Shown here piece by piece: positions 8,459 to 17,923 of a DNA stretch of 64,000 nt (positions within the stretch are counted from its first letter, which is position 1; each line of letters opens with the position of its first letter). The notes under the pieces are model-generated. The model saw only the letters and a list, made by a program, of their open reading frames with translations, was not told where the DNA came from and did no database searches. Both the position numbers and the translations under genes were made by a program. The stretch is from Bacilli bacterium (lineage in GTDB: Bacteria; Bacillota; Bacilli; RF39; UBA660). The stretch spans positions 129,486-193,485 of the forward strand of contig JAFXSE010000003.1 in assembly GCA_017525855.1 (NCBI GenBank), written 5' to 3'.

Positions 8459-11400
8459 ATGAGTTATATTTATACATTAAAATCAAAATACTTAAATGCT
8501 TTGAATGATGTTATTAAAAAAATTACTATTACAGAAAATGCAAAAGTAATTAAAAATCCTTTATTAGAAGCAGATAATAATTTTACATCTATTGTTAAAT
8601 CAGAAAATCAATTCGATCCAAGTAAAATAAATTCAAATGTTTTAGCAGATGAAACAGAAGATCAAGAAGATGAAAAAAAGCTTGAAAAGAAAAATAAACT
8701 TAAAACTATGGTCTTGAATAAAATCAAACAATCATTAGAAATTTCTGATGATTTACAAGCCATGTTAAAAGAAATTGATGATATAAACAAAGATACTCAA
8801 TTAAATGAATGGATTTTAAATGAAAAAGGTAATACTGCAGAATTAAAAAACAAAAATGCTGCTATTTTTAAACAAAATAATCAATTGTGTTTATCTCATA
8901 ATGGCAAAATTGAAATTTTTCATTCTGTACCAGAATTACATGAATGGTTAAGAAAGAATAATTATCCATTACCAAAAAATATTAAATTACATGAATCTGT
9001 AGCATTAAAAGAAGACGAAGATTTTAAATCCCAATTAGCACAATGGAATTTAAAAAATGGTGATACTTTAAATAAAAAAGATGATGATTTAGAAGATAAA
9101 ATAGATACTCAAGATAAAGAAGATGATGAAAATAAATTAATTTTACCAAATGAAATAGAAACAAAACTTTTAACTACAGATGAAGAATTTGAAGAAGAAT
9201 ATGCTAGATTATCTAAAATTTATGGTCCAGCATATGCTATGATTTTATTAATGCATGAACAATGTATAGATTTACCTTACTTAGAAGGTGATGATGAAGA
9301 TATAACAAGAACTTTACCTACACTAAAACAAATTATGCCTTATAAAAAAGCAAATTATGGCGAAAAAGGTAATATTTTAGATGGAATTGGACAGCGTGTA
9401 GGAAATGATATTGTAGATCATAATAATAACTTACTTGGTAAAATTGATAAAAATCACAGTTTATCTGATATTGTTAAAGCTATTAAAATGTCTGATCAAA
9501 ATGCTACAACAGCTGCTCGTAAAAAAACGCCTTTCGATGCTTTAAAAACTTATAATAGATTATATGGTAATGATGAAGAAATTGCTAAAAGAAATGAAAG
9601 AATGCCTAAAAGTTTAACAAAAACTTTAGATAATCACAATAGCAAAGTTATTGATATTCCAAATATTAAAGATATTACATATAATGTTGAACCAAGTGAT
9701 AAAAAATTAGATTTAGATGATGATTTTTCTTGGGTTTTTGATGAAGATTGTGCAGTAACAACTTCAAGTATAGGTCCTGCTGTACAATATACTGCAGATA
9801 AAGAATTAGATGAAGATACCTTAGTTGAAACAATTTTACAAGCAACTGGTCCAGATGGATCTTCTGACTATGTTTATGGTTCATTTGATAAAAAGAATGG
9901 CACAATACATTCAAGAGATATGAAATTTATCAATAAAAAAGATATTGTAGCTTATTATATGAAAGAATTACAATACTTAAATGATGGTCATAAAAACGGT
10001 ACATTAACTCCAAGTGAACAAAAATTATTTAAAACAATTAGTACATCTGGAATGATGGATCGTACAAATCCAAATTCATTCATTAGTCAATTAGAAGATA
10101 TTGCTAAAACAAATTATATGTCAGATACTGGTAATTACCAATATAGTGCTACAAATGCTCATATGGGTAAAGCTACTGGTGCTAAATTTGATACTTTAGA
10201 TGCTAATGGTAATCCTCATGTATGGGATTCTAGATTATCTTTATTACCAGATATTGCTAAGGGAAGATATAATATAACTAATGCTCAAGGTAATACCGTT
10301 TTAGATGTTAAACAAATTCAAAATAAAATGAATGAATTAAAAGATTATCTTGGTATTGAGCGTATTGATTTTAGATGGTTAAGTATTCCTTCTTGTATTG
10401 ATAGACGTGATAAAAAAGATATGGATTTATGGCTTAAAGGTAAATATTGGGTAAAACCAGAATTAGATGAAAATGGTAATCCGACCGGAAGAGTATTAAA
10501 AGCAGATATGACTGATCCAGATGCTTATAATTATGATGATTTATTCTATGAAAAAGATGAAAATGGTAATTTTGCTGTTGATCAAAAAGGAAAAAGAATA
10601 GTTAATCATGATTATGATGCTTATCTTACAAAATTCAAAGAAAAATTAGTACAAGAATGTTTTAAAAAATCTGTACAATATACAAAAATAGACAAATTAT
10701 ATAATGAGCTTTCTAGTAAAATAGAGAAAGAAATAATTAAATCTGTTGAAGAAGAAAAAGAACAAGAAAATAAATTAAATAAATTATGGACTGGAGCTTA
10801 TAAAAAAGCAAAAATTAAAGAAATATATGATGCTATTACAAATTTATATGCCTCTGGTTCTTCTTTAAGTCAAGATAAAAATATTCTTAAAAATCTTGGT
10901 GCTTTAATTTATGGAAAAGCTATTAAAGATAGTGATAAAAATTTATTAATTCAAAAATTAATGCAAAATCCTAATCTAACTCCAAATGATTCAAATATAT
11001 TAAATGGATTTTTATCTGTAATTGATGTTAAAGAAGAAGCTTCAGATATAGTTTATGATTTAGATTTACTTAAGCAAGATTTAATAAATTTTTCAAATGA
11101 AAAAAATGAAACAGCATACGATTTAGATTTACTAAAAAAAGATTTATCTAATAAACCTCAAACATTAACTGAAGATGAATCTCCTGAAGATTTTGCATCT
11201 GGTATTGATTTAAATTTATCTAGTGGTGATGCTGGAAATACAGCAGACACTGCTGATATGAATATTGACTCTGGTTCTGATATAAATTTAGATTCAAACC
11301 CTGAAGGATCTGATTCTATGGATAATTTTGGAGATATAAATATTGGAAATGTTAGTGAATATGGACCAGATAATGGACAACAAGAAGAGCAACCACAAGT

Positions 11401-11536
11401 TCCGGCTGAACCACAAGAAGTTGAAAGAATCATCGATGTTTTAGAAGATCAAGATGGAAATATTCAAGTCAAAACTCAAAATGAAGACACAAAGAAAGTA
11501 ACTACAAAAAAGTTACATGAAATTGATGTTGTATAA
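8459..11536 (+). CDS. Very large acidic protein, probable virion or core protein
   Basis: 1025 residues. An N-terminal segment with ITENAK (near residue 24) and PLLEADN (near 36) offers two (L/I)xE sites of the T4 prohead-protease type. A long acidic linker occupies roughly residues 190-260, a mixed globular region runs to about residue 780, and the C-terminus is Asp/Glu/Ser/Gly-rich with a duplicated YDLDLLKxDL element near residues 864 and 884. No transmembrane segment or enzyme motif is seen. Start chosen for the AAAGGAAAT just upstream. It is followed by the most A+T-rich gap of the window and a terminator. Structural role inferred. Confidence 0.5.
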   Translation: MSYIYTLKSKYLNALNDVIKKITITENAKVIKNPLLEADNNFTSIVKSENQFDPSKINSNVLADETEDQEDEKKLEKKNKLKTMVLNKIKQSLEISDDLQAMLKEIDDINKDTQLNEWILNEKGNTAELKNKNAAIFKQNNQLCLSHNGKIEIFHSVPELHEWLRKNNYPLPKNIKLHESVALKEDEDFKSQLAQWNLKNGDTLNKKDDDLEDKIDTQDKEDDENKLILPNEIETKLLTTDEEFEEEYARLSKIYGPAYAMILLMHEQCIDLPYLEGDDEDITRTLPTLKQIMPYKKANYGEKGNILDGIGQRVGNDIVDHNNNLLGKIDKNHSLSDIVKAIKMSDQNATTAARKKTPFDALKTYNRLYGNDEEIAKRNERMPKSLTKTLDNHNSKVIDIPNIKDITYNVEPSDKKLDLDDDFSWVFDEDCAVTTSSIGPAVQYTADKELDEDTLVETILQATGPDGSSDYVYGSFDKKNGTIHSRDMKFINKKDIVAYYMKELQYLNDGHKNGTLTPSEQKLFKTISTSGMMDRTNPNSFISQLEDIAKTNYMSDTGNYQYSATNAHMGKATGAKFDTLDANGNPHVWDSRLSLLPDIAKGRYNITNAQGNTVLDVKQIQNKMNELKDYLGIERIDFRWLSIPSCIDRRDKKDMDLWLKGKYWVKPELDENGNPTGRVLKADMTDPDAYNYDDLFYEKDENGNFAVDQKGKRIVNHDYDAYLTKFKEKLVQECFKKSVQYTKIDKLYNELSSKIEKEIIKSVEEEKEQENKLNKLWTGAYKKAKIKEIYDAITNLYASGSSLSQDKNILKNLGALIYGKAIKDSDKNLLIQKLMQNPNLTPNDSNILNGFLSVIDVKEEASDIVYDLDLLKQDLINFSNEKNETAYDLDLLKKDLSNKPQTLTEDESPEDFASGIDLNLSSGDAGNTADTADMNIDSGSDINLDSNPEGSDSMDNFGDINIGNVSEYGPDNGQQEEQPQVPAEPQEVERIIDVLEDQDGNIQVKTQNEDTKKVTTKKLHEIDVV

Positions 11537-11708
11537 GTTTACAAAAAGAAAACAAGAAAGAAAGTGGCATAAAGAAATAAAAAAAATAAAAATTTTTAAA
11601 TTTAAATATTTATATTATATATTTTATTTTTTAATTAATTATATTTATTTATATTTTAATTTATATATTAATTTTATTTTATTATATATAATATATTTTT
11701 TAAATTAT
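11537..11708. other. Almost pure A+T intergenic tract
   Basis: From about 11580 to 11708 nearly every base is A or T, more extreme than other intergenic regions of this already A+T-rich genome. A 77-codon frame across it (11517-11750) encodes only low-complexity Tyr/Ile/Phe/Lys and has no start signal of its own, so I do not call it a gene. It may simply be an unconstrained 3' region, or a duplex-unwinding or protein-binding site. Confidence 0.5.
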
Positions 11709-11748
11709 TATACGCGTGTACATGCACATATGCGCGTATATATTTTTT
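11709..11748 (+). terminator. Intrinsic terminator closing the 7038-11536 unit
   Basis: TATACGCGTGTA (11709-11720) pairs with TATGCGCGTATA (11729-11740) over 12 bp including two G-U pairs, with an 8-base loop, followed by TATTTTTT. The sudden CGCG content inside A+T-only DNA makes the hairpin conspicuous. Confidence 0.7.
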
Positions 11749-11787
11749 AACTCTATACAAAAAATTATAAAAAAATTTTTTAAAAAA

Positions 11788-11802
11788 GTATTCTAGTATA
11801 AA
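11788..11802 (+). promoter_or_regulatory. Phage-type promoter motif GTATTCTAGTATAAA
   Basis: ATTCTAGTATAAA, starting 33 bases before the ATG at 11821 and followed by the AAGGAG ribosome binding site of that gene. Confidence 0.45.
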
Positions 11803-11820
11803 AAATAAGGAGATTTTTTT

Positions 11821-12351
11821 ATGAAAATAATTGGTGATCCAAAACTTTCAGATAAATTTTATATAATCAAATCAGATAAAAGTATAGAATGGGTACCTTC
11901 ATTAGAAACGGCTAAATCTTATGTAGACGATAAAAATAATCGTAATTGGTTTGGTAAAGATATTTATTGTACAAATGAAAAAATTTATAAAGGTTATAAT
12001 GGAAAAAATTATTTAAAAATTGATCTTCCTGAAAAACCTAAAAAAATTATAAAAAATGAAAATTTTAAACTTTTACAAACTCAAATATATGAATATTTAC
12101 CAAAAATCTTAAATGATTTAGTAAAACAAGAAAATTTTTCATCTTTATTAGAAATTTTATCTTGGTCAAATTCAAAAGTATTAAAATTTAAACAATTAGC
12201 TAAAAAATTTTTAACATATAGAGATTCAATTTATCTATATGCTGATACTTTTTTAAAAAATTATGAAGAAAAAAATGAAAATATGGATGAATTACAAGAT
12301 ATTCAAACAACATATCAAGAATTTTTAAAAGATTTTCCAAAATTTGAGTAA
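11821..12351 (+). CDS. Hypothetical protein in the replication/recombination operon
   Basis: 176 residues, lysine-rich and mostly helical in its second half; no motif recognised. It starts behind a strong AAGGAG and is the first gene of a plus-strand unit that leads through two more unknown genes to the gp46/gp47 nuclease genes. The context suggests a replication- or recombination-associated function. I cannot assign a family. Confidence 0.5.
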   Translation: MKIIGDPKLSDKFYIIKSDKSIEWVPSLETAKSYVDDKNNRNWFGKDIYCTNEKIYKGYNGKNYLKIDLPEKPKKIIKNENFKLLQTQIYEYLPKILNDLVKQENFSSLLEILSWSNSKVLKFKQLAKKFLTYRDSIYLYADTFLKNYEEKNENMDELQDIQTTYQEFLKDFPKFE

Positions 12352-12357
12352 AACTTA

Positions 12358-13248
12358 ATGAAAAAATCTATTCGTGTACATATAATACCAACTTATAAAT
12401 CAAATCAAAATGATATTTATGATTTTTTTAATCAATTTTATAAAAATGATGAAATATTAGATTTAGTTTGGTTAAATAATACTTTAGATGAATTAGATAA
12501 AAAGTTTATAATATCAAAATATGAAATAGAAGGAGGAGAAATTTCATTATTATCTGACTTTTATTTTGAATTACTTTATAATCTTCTTAAAATACATTGT
12601 AAAAAAATCATAACTACAACAAATTTTATAAATTTTAATAAAGGTATTATAAATCTTTCAGATATTATAAATGTTATCTATAATTTTAATCTTCATGATA
12701 CATTAAACCAACAAATCTTTAAAAATATTAAAGCTGCAATAGCTTCTAATAAAATTATCAATATAAAAACTGTAGATATTTCATTAAAAAATGATGAAAT
12801 TAAAAATATTAATATTTTAAATAACTTAAATATCAAATCATGGGAAATAATTCCATATTTTAATTCAAAAGATTATACAATTTTTGAAGAAATTATAAAA
12901 AAATATTTAAAATATACTAAATTAATGAAATTTGCTTTTCAAAATGAATTACAATTAAAAAATATATTAAATTTAAATAATTTTGAAACTTTTGATGTTT
13001 ATTTATTACCAGAAAATAAATTTGGACTAAAAATTTTTGAAAATGATCAATTAAATTTAGAAAAATTTGATAATATAGATACTTTATTAGAAAAATTGTT
13101 AGAAATGGAAATTTTACATGATAATTATTGTAAAAAATGTACTTCTAAATTAAAGTGTATGTCAAATTACTTTTTTAATCATACATATAAAGGAAAATCT
13201 TGTAGTGGATTTAAAAATCTAATTAAAGATTTTGAAAATAAGGAGTAA
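12358..13248 (+). CDS. Hypothetical protein with a C-terminal cysteine cluster
   Basis: 296 residues, extremely rich in Asn/Ile/Lys. The last 35 residues hold a cysteine cluster, CKKCTSKLKC followed by a spaced KSCSG, which could coordinate zinc or an iron-sulfur cluster. Six bases separate it from the upstream gene. No family recognised; possibly an accessory replication protein, given the neighbouring recombination nuclease. Confidence 0.5.
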   Translation: MKKSIRVHIIPTYKSNQNDIYDFFNQFYKNDEILDLVWLNNTLDELDKKFIISKYEIEGGEISLLSDFYFELLYNLLKIHCKKIITTTNFINFNKGIINLSDIINVIYNFNLHDTLNQQIFKNIKAAIASNKIINIKTVDISLKNDEIKNINILNNLNIKSWEIIPYFNSKDYTIFEEIIKKYLKYTKLMKFAFQNELQLKNILNLNNFETFDVYLLPENKFGLKIFENDQLNLEKFDNIDTLLEKLLEMEILHDNYCKKCTSKLKCMSNYFFNHTYKGKSCSGFKNLIKDFENKE

Positions 13249-13252
13249 TTTT

Positions 13253-13816
13253 ATGAATTTAATGTATCCTTTTATAAGCAATACTAAAATAAAAGTTAAA
13301 GATGCTAAAATTGTACAAAAATTTAATAATTTATGTGAAATTTGGAAAAATGAAAAAATAAGTATTTCTGATGAATTTATAAAAATTGGTACAACTCCAT
13401 ATTATCTTAATGTATTACCAATGATTAAGAAAAATAGAGATGTTTTACAAAAACCAACTGAAATATGTGAGATAAGAATAAATTGGAAAAAAGAATCTTT
13501 TGCCGGATTGTCTACAGATGAAATTTTAAAAAAATTAAAAAAACAATATGGTTGGACAGTTACTATTGTTGATGCAGATCACAAAAGAAATAAATTTAAA
13601 AATAAAAATATAGTTTGGGTTATTTTTGATTCTTTAGAAGAAGCTAGTAGAAATATGAATTTGTTTAATTCTATGTTTATAACTGCTATGGAATTAGATT
13701 GTATAGATGAATATAAAAAATTTAAACAAAGTCCAGATAAAAGACCTTTAACTTTTGATAAACTTTGTAATACAGCTTATGAACTATACGATCAGATAGA
13801 TAAAGGAATATTATAA
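13253..13816 (+). CDS. Hypothetical protein upstream of gp46
   Basis: 187 residues. I chose the ATG at 13253 rather than an upstream in-frame ATG at 13232 because AAGGAG lies directly in front of 13253 and the upstream codons overlap the previous gene. The protein is mixed alpha/beta, with a WTVTIVDAD strand and a VWVIFDSLEEAS strand-helix near the middle that look like an RNA-recognition-type or ferredoxin-like fold, but no known family is recognised. Its stop overlaps the start of the next small gene (TAATG). Confidence 0.5.
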   Translation: MNLMYPFISNTKIKVKDAKIVQKFNNLCEIWKNEKISISDEFIKIGTTPYYLNVLPMIKKNRDVLQKPTEICEIRINWKKESFAGLSTDEILKKLKKQYGWTVTIVDADHKRNKFKNKNIVWVIFDSLEEASRNMNLFNSMFITAMELDCIDEYKKFKQSPDKRPLTFDKLCNTAYELYDQIDKGIL

Positions 13817-13986
13817 TGAATAATGGTGAATTAAAAATTACTGTATCTGGAATGGATTTAAATGCGGCTAAAGAATTAAGTAATATTATATTACAATGTT
13901 TAGAAAGAGATTATCTTTTTCGAACGCAATTTGCAAATTGGAAAATAGCTGTTGATGAAAAATTAGAAGATTTAAATAATGAGTAA
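13816..13986 (+). CDS. Small 56-residue protein between two recombination-operon genes
   Basis: ATG overlaps the previous stop as TAATG, and its own last 8 bases overlap the start of the gp46-like gene, so it fills the gap exactly and keeps translation coupled. The peptide begins MNNGELKITVSGMDL and continues as an amphipathic helix ending acidic. No family recognised. The tight overlaps at both ends and codon use like its neighbours support it as a real gene. Confidence 0.65.
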   Translation: MNNGELKITVSGMDLNAAKELSNIILQCLERDYLFRTQFANWKIAVDEKLEDLNNE

Positions 13987-15844
13987 ATTTAAAATAACAA
14001 AAATTGAAATTGAAAACTTTAGAAGTATACAATCTAAAGTTATTTTAAATATTAAACCAGGTTTATTTAGTATTGTTGGTGTAAATAATGATGAACCTTC
14101 ATCAACAAATGGATGTGGTAAAAGTACTATTGTTTCTGCTTTATATTGGTGTTTAACAGGTAATACATTAACAAATGAAATCTTAGCAGATGAAGTTATA
14201 AATAATAAAATAGGTAAAAACTGTAAAGTAGTTTTATATATTGATTCTGATCAAGGTGAAATTAAAATCACAAGATGTCGTAAAGATGATCAATTAGGAA
14301 ATAATCTTTTACTTGAAATAGGAGGAGAAGATTTATCTTGTCATAAAATTGCAGATACACAAGATAGATTAAACAAGTTAATAAAAATTCCTTTTGATTT
14401 ATTACATAGTACAATTATGATGACTTGTGATATTAAATCTGCTTTTTCACAGTTAACTCCTCAACAACGTATTCAAACACTTGAAAGCATACGTGATTAT
14501 TCTATTTGGGATAAAATAAGAGATGAAGCAAATAAAGATATAAAAGATTATAATTCTCAAATTCAAGAAGATAAGTTAAAGTTAAGTAGTTTAACTGGAA
14601 GTATAAACACATATAAAGAATTAAGAGAAAAAACTTATCTTGAACTAAAAAATTTACAAGAAAACTATAATGAAGAAGAATTAACTAATAAAATAAATGA
14701 ATTAACTCTTCAAAGAGAAAATACAGAAAAAGAAATCAATAAAATATCAGAAAAAATAAAAGAATTAGAAAATAAAACTTTTCAAGATACATCTTTACTT
14801 AAAGAAGAATTAGATAAAATAGTTGATGAAGCAAATAATTTAAAATTAAAACAACAAGAGTTAGAATCTAATAATAAAATAACACAAAAAGATATAGATA
14901 TAATTGATAAATGGTTTATTAATGATAAATGTCCTACATGTGGTAGATTATTAGAAAGAACAGAAAAAGAAATTAAACAAAAACAATTAGATAAAAATAA
15001 TTTAGTTGACTCCATTAATAAAAATAAAAAAGAAATAGAAAATTATACTATTTTAATTACAAGTAAAAGAAAAGAATGGTCAGATAAAAATACTCAATTA
15101 CAACAATTTGATAAAGATAAAATAGAAAATACAAATACTATTAAAAATTTATCAAAAGAAAGTTCTGATTATACAATCAATCTAAATACTTTTATAAGAG
15201 AATTAAACAAACTCGTATTAATTAAAGAAAATCATATTAATGATATAAATAAAATTAATAATTCTTTAAATGAATATGAGAATAAGGTTAGTACACTTAA
15301 AAAAGATATTGAATTGATTCAGGACAGAATTGAAAAACTTGAAAAAAAGCGTCAATTATCTGATTATTATTACAAGTTATTGGGTAGTAAAGGTGAATTA
15401 AGACCTTACTTATTAAATAAAGATATTATGTATCTGAATAAATGTATGCAGAAATATATATCTAGATTTTTTACAAATACCACAGTAGAATTAAAATTAA
15501 ATGGAGCATCTATAGATATCAATATTGATAGTAATGGAGTCAAAAAGTTAGTTTCTAGTTTATCGGGTGGTGAAAAGAAAAGATTAGATTTATCTATACA
15601 ATTAGGTTTATATGATTTAGTACAATCGACTTCACAAATAGGATTTAATACCATTTGGTTAGATGAAATTGAACAATGTTTAGACGATTTAGGTGTCGAA
15701 CAACTTATAGAAGTAATTGAAGATAAATCACAGGATGTAGAATCTGTATACTGGATTTCTAATAATAGTGCAGTTAAACAAGAAATTCCTAATAAAATAG
15801 TTTGTACTAAAAGTTTAGGAAAAACACAAATATCAGAGATCTAA
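13979..15844 (+). CDS. 46: Recombination endonuclease subunit gp46 (SbcC/Rad50-like ATPase)
   Basis: 621 residues with the complete SMC/Rad50 architecture: an N-terminal IEIENFRSI strand, Walker A (NGCGKST near residue 44), a long coiled coil, a zinc hook CPTC near residue 319, the returning coiled coil, a signature motif LSGGEKKRLDLS near 523, and Walker B with WLDEIEQCLDD near 560. T4 gp46 forms a complex with gp47 that resects DNA ends for recombination-dependent replication. The gp47 partner follows after 21 bases. Slightly longer than T4 gp46, because of the coiled coil. Confidence 0.95.
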   Translation: MSKFKITKIEIENFRSIQSKVILNIKPGLFSIVGVNNDEPSSTNGCGKSTIVSALYWCLTGNTLTNEILADEVINNKIGKNCKVVLYIDSDQGEIKITRCRKDDQLGNNLLLEIGGEDLSCHKIADTQDRLNKLIKIPFDLLHSTIMMTCDIKSAFSQLTPQQRIQTLESIRDYSIWDKIRDEANKDIKDYNSQIQEDKLKLSSLTGSINTYKELREKTYLELKNLQENYNEEELTNKINELTLQRENTEKEINKISEKIKELENKTFQDTSLLKEELDKIVDEANNLKLKQQELESNNKITQKDIDIIDKWFINDKCPTCGRLLERTEKEIKQKQLDKNNLVDSINKNKKEIENYTILITSKRKEWSDKNTQLQQFDKDKIENTNTIKNLSKESSDYTINLNTFIRELNKLVLIKENHINDINKINNSLNEYENKVSTLKKDIELIQDRIEKLEKKRQLSDYYYKLLGSKGELRPYLLNKDIMYLNKCMQKYISRFFTNTTVELKLNGASIDINIDSNGVKKLVSSLSGGEKKRLDLSIQLGLYDLVQSTSQIGFNTIWLDEIEQCLDDLGVEQLIEVIEDKSQDVESVYWISNNSAVKQEIPNKIVCTKSLGKTQISEI

Positions 15845-15865
15845 AGAGAGGGCTAATTTATAAAC

Positions 15866-16915
15866 ATGAAAATACTATTTTTTAGTGATATTCACTTTCA
15901 TCATACACATCGGTTTTCTCATATAACTCCAGATGGTATGACTATTCGTGAACAAGAACATTTATCATGTGCAGATACTATAATTAAAATCTGTAAAGAA
16001 GAAAATATAGATAGAATTGTATTTGGTGGAGATGCTTATGGTCCAGTTGGCGATAACATTTCATGTCAAACACAATATGTAATTTGTAAATTTTTTGAAA
16101 AATTACAATCCACTAATCTTCCAATAGATATTGTTGTAGGTAATCATGATTTATTGCTTGACACTATTAATAATAGAGAAGCTCACAAATTAATTCCGTT
16201 TAAAAATTGGGAGAATATCAATGTTTATGACATGCCTTGTATTATTACCGATTATCATTTTATATATATGCCTTACAATATATGTGATGAATATAATACG
16301 TCGTTTTTAGAAAATATAAAAAATAAAAATGAATATACTATTTTTTCACATTTAGAAATTCAGGGTATACACTTAGGAAATGGTATATTTACAAAAAAAG
16401 GAGTAGATATTGATCTTTTAAAAGAATTTAGAATGACTTTACAAGGTCATTATCATTCTGGAGGTAGTTTAGCAAAAAATATTCAGATATGTGGGTCAAC
16501 ACAAAGGTTATCGTTTAAAGATAAAGGTACAGCTAGAAATAATATCATAATTTATAATACAGAAACGAATAAAATAGAGAGAAAAAGTTTTGAATGTCCA
16601 GATTGGTTAATTTTTACAGATGATAATTTGGATGATTTCTTAAAAATAGATAATAATAACTATGTAAAATTAGAATTATCTAGTGATATTTTATTAACAA
16701 AAGAAATTCAAAATAAATTAAACCAAGTAAAAGATAAAGATGTACATATTGATTTGGAAAGAATTTCAATAAATAAAACAATAGATACAGAAATTGAAAG
16801 AGAAGATGATATAAGTGTTATGAAACAATTTGTAAATAATTCAGAAAATACAGATGAGTTTAAAGAAGCACTTATCGATGAAGGTGTTAGATTATATAAT
16901 AAAGTTACAAAATAA
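15866..16915 (+). CDS. 47: Recombination endonuclease subunit gp47 (SbcD/Mre11-like nuclease)
   Basis: 349 residues with the Mre11 phosphoesterase signature: FFSDIHFHHTH at residue 4, FGGDAYGPVGD near 52 (GGD), VGNHDL near 91, SHLEIQG near 160 and LQGHYHSG near 192. The C-terminal part is the capping and Rad50-binding region. It follows its gp46 partner directly, as in T4-like phages. Expected to be a Mn-dependent 3'-5' exonuclease and endonuclease acting with gp46. Confidence 0.95.
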   Translation: MKILFFSDIHFHHTHRFSHITPDGMTIREQEHLSCADTIIKICKEENIDRIVFGGDAYGPVGDNISCQTQYVICKFFEKLQSTNLPIDIVVGNHDLLLDTINNREAHKLIPFKNWENINVYDMPCIITDYHFIYMPYNICDEYNTSFLENIKNKNEYTIFSHLEIQGIHLGNGIFTKKGVDIDLLKEFRMTLQGHYHSGGSLAKNIQICGSTQRLSFKDKGTARNNIIIYNTETNKIERKSFECPDWLIFTDDNLDDFLKIDNNNYVKLELSSDILLTKEIQNKLNQVKDKDVHIDLERISINKTIDTEIEREDDISVMKQFVNNSENTDEFKEALIDEGVRLYNKVTK

Positions 16916-16961
16916 TTGTTAGAAATGGAAAATTAATTTGTAGAAATTTTATAATAAAACA

Positions 16962-16977
16962 CTTCTAGTTTATATGA
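16962..16977 (+). promoter_or_regulatory. Phage-type promoter motif CTTCTAGTTTATATGA
   Basis: CTTCTAG followed by TTTATATGA, 76 bases upstream of the ssDNA-binding protein ATG. This is one of the longest leaders in the window and might leave room for translational control, as known for T4 gene 32. Confidence 0.45.
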
Positions 16978-17037
16978 GAGATATGATAACTCTTTAAAAC
17001 ATAGACAAAACATTAAATTTAATTAGGAATATTAAAA

Positions 17038-17847
17038 ATGGAAAAAGAAATTAATACAGAATGGGTAAATACCGTGTTAAATACTGAAAGTAAAAAAGAA
17101 TATTCTGGAGATCTTCCAGCTATTGATTGGTTAAAAGGTGGAAAAGATTATAAACGCCAATTAATTTTTAAAGTTTTACCAGCAAATAGTAAAGAAAATA
17201 AAATTTTTAGTTGGATTGTTGGTACTCACTGGTTAAATACAGAAAGTGGAACTAAAAGATTTGTATGTCCAGAACAGACACCACATTTAAAAGCTGCTGG
17301 TGTAAAATGTCCTGTTTGCGAAGCTAAAAGACGTTTATTAAAAGCTGGTTTTACAGAAGAAGATTTATCGGTGCAAGGTAAATTTGGTTTAATTCCAGTT
17401 TTTGATCCTCGTATTCAAAGTAATATTAAAGTTGTTGTAACTGGATCAGATACAAGACAGGATTGGGATAAAGCTCATGTATCTATTTTACAGCAAAATG
17501 GAAGTTTCTTAACAAAATGGATGGTAGAAAAACACATTGATAAAGAAATTCCAGATTTTACTAGTTGGGAACATAGCAATCTCATTAAGTTTAGCCGTCA
17601 AATGGATAATTCAAAATGGGAAAGAGATGTTACTTTTGTACAGTTTAATCCTACAGAAGAAGTTTTAGCTAAGTTAAAAGAAGAAAATGAAGCTTTAGTA
17701 ATGCCTGATTTATGGAAAATGCCTGATGATCAAGCAATTATTGAAATTACAGGTATTGTAAATACAATGGAAGAGAATTATATGAAAGTTAAAGAAGCTT
17801 GTAATACAAATTCTCAACCAGATGACGATGATGATATTCCGTTTTAA
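17038..17847 (+). CDS. 32: Single-stranded DNA-binding protein, gp32-like, with a bacterial-SSB-like C-terminal tip
   Basis: 269 residues. A gp32-type zinc ribbon is visible: CPEQTPH, then KCPVCEAK near residue 95 (Cys, His, Cys, Cys spaced as in phage gp32). The OB-fold region surrounds it. The C-terminus is acidic and ends DDDDDIPF, almost identical to the tip of bacterial SSB proteins that recruits partner proteins; T4 gp32 has an acidic tail but not this tip. A terminator follows, so it is expressed as a single-gene unit, fitting the large amounts of SSB needed during replication. Confidence 0.85.
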   Translation: MEKEINTEWVNTVLNTESKKEYSGDLPAIDWLKGGKDYKRQLIFKVLPANSKENKIFSWIVGTHWLNTESGTKRFVCPEQTPHLKAAGVKCPVCEAKRRLLKAGFTEEDLSVQGKFGLIPVFDPRIQSNIKVVVTGSDTRQDWDKAHVSILQQNGSFLTKWMVEKHIDKEIPDFTSWEHSNLIKFSRQMDNSKWERDVTFVQFNPTEEVLAKLKEENEALVMPDLWKMPDDQAIIEITGIVNTMEENYMKVKEACNTNSQPDDDDDIPF

Positions 17848-17872
17848 TTGATGGAATGTTTTGTCCCGGAAA

Positions 17873-17907
17873 GGGAGTAATTTAATAGTTACTCCCTACT
17901 CTTTTTT
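17873..17907 (+). terminator. Intrinsic terminator after the ssDNA-binding protein gene
   Basis: GGGAGTAA (17873-17880) pairs perfectly with TTACTCCC (17889-17896), loop of 8, and a short spacer then six T (17902-17907). Confidence 0.8.
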
Positions 17908-17923
17908 AAGGTATAATATATAG

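Noticed and set aside
11709..11743. Z-DNA-forming alternating purine-pyrimidine element
   Set aside because: The alternation is real, but a 12-bp hairpin followed by a T run, placed right after an operon, is better explained as a terminator.
11517..11750. A 77-codon reading frame in the A+T-only gap
   Set aside because: It begins inside the preceding gene with no ribosome site of its own, encodes low-complexity Tyr/Ile/Phe/Lys and runs through the terminator hairpin.
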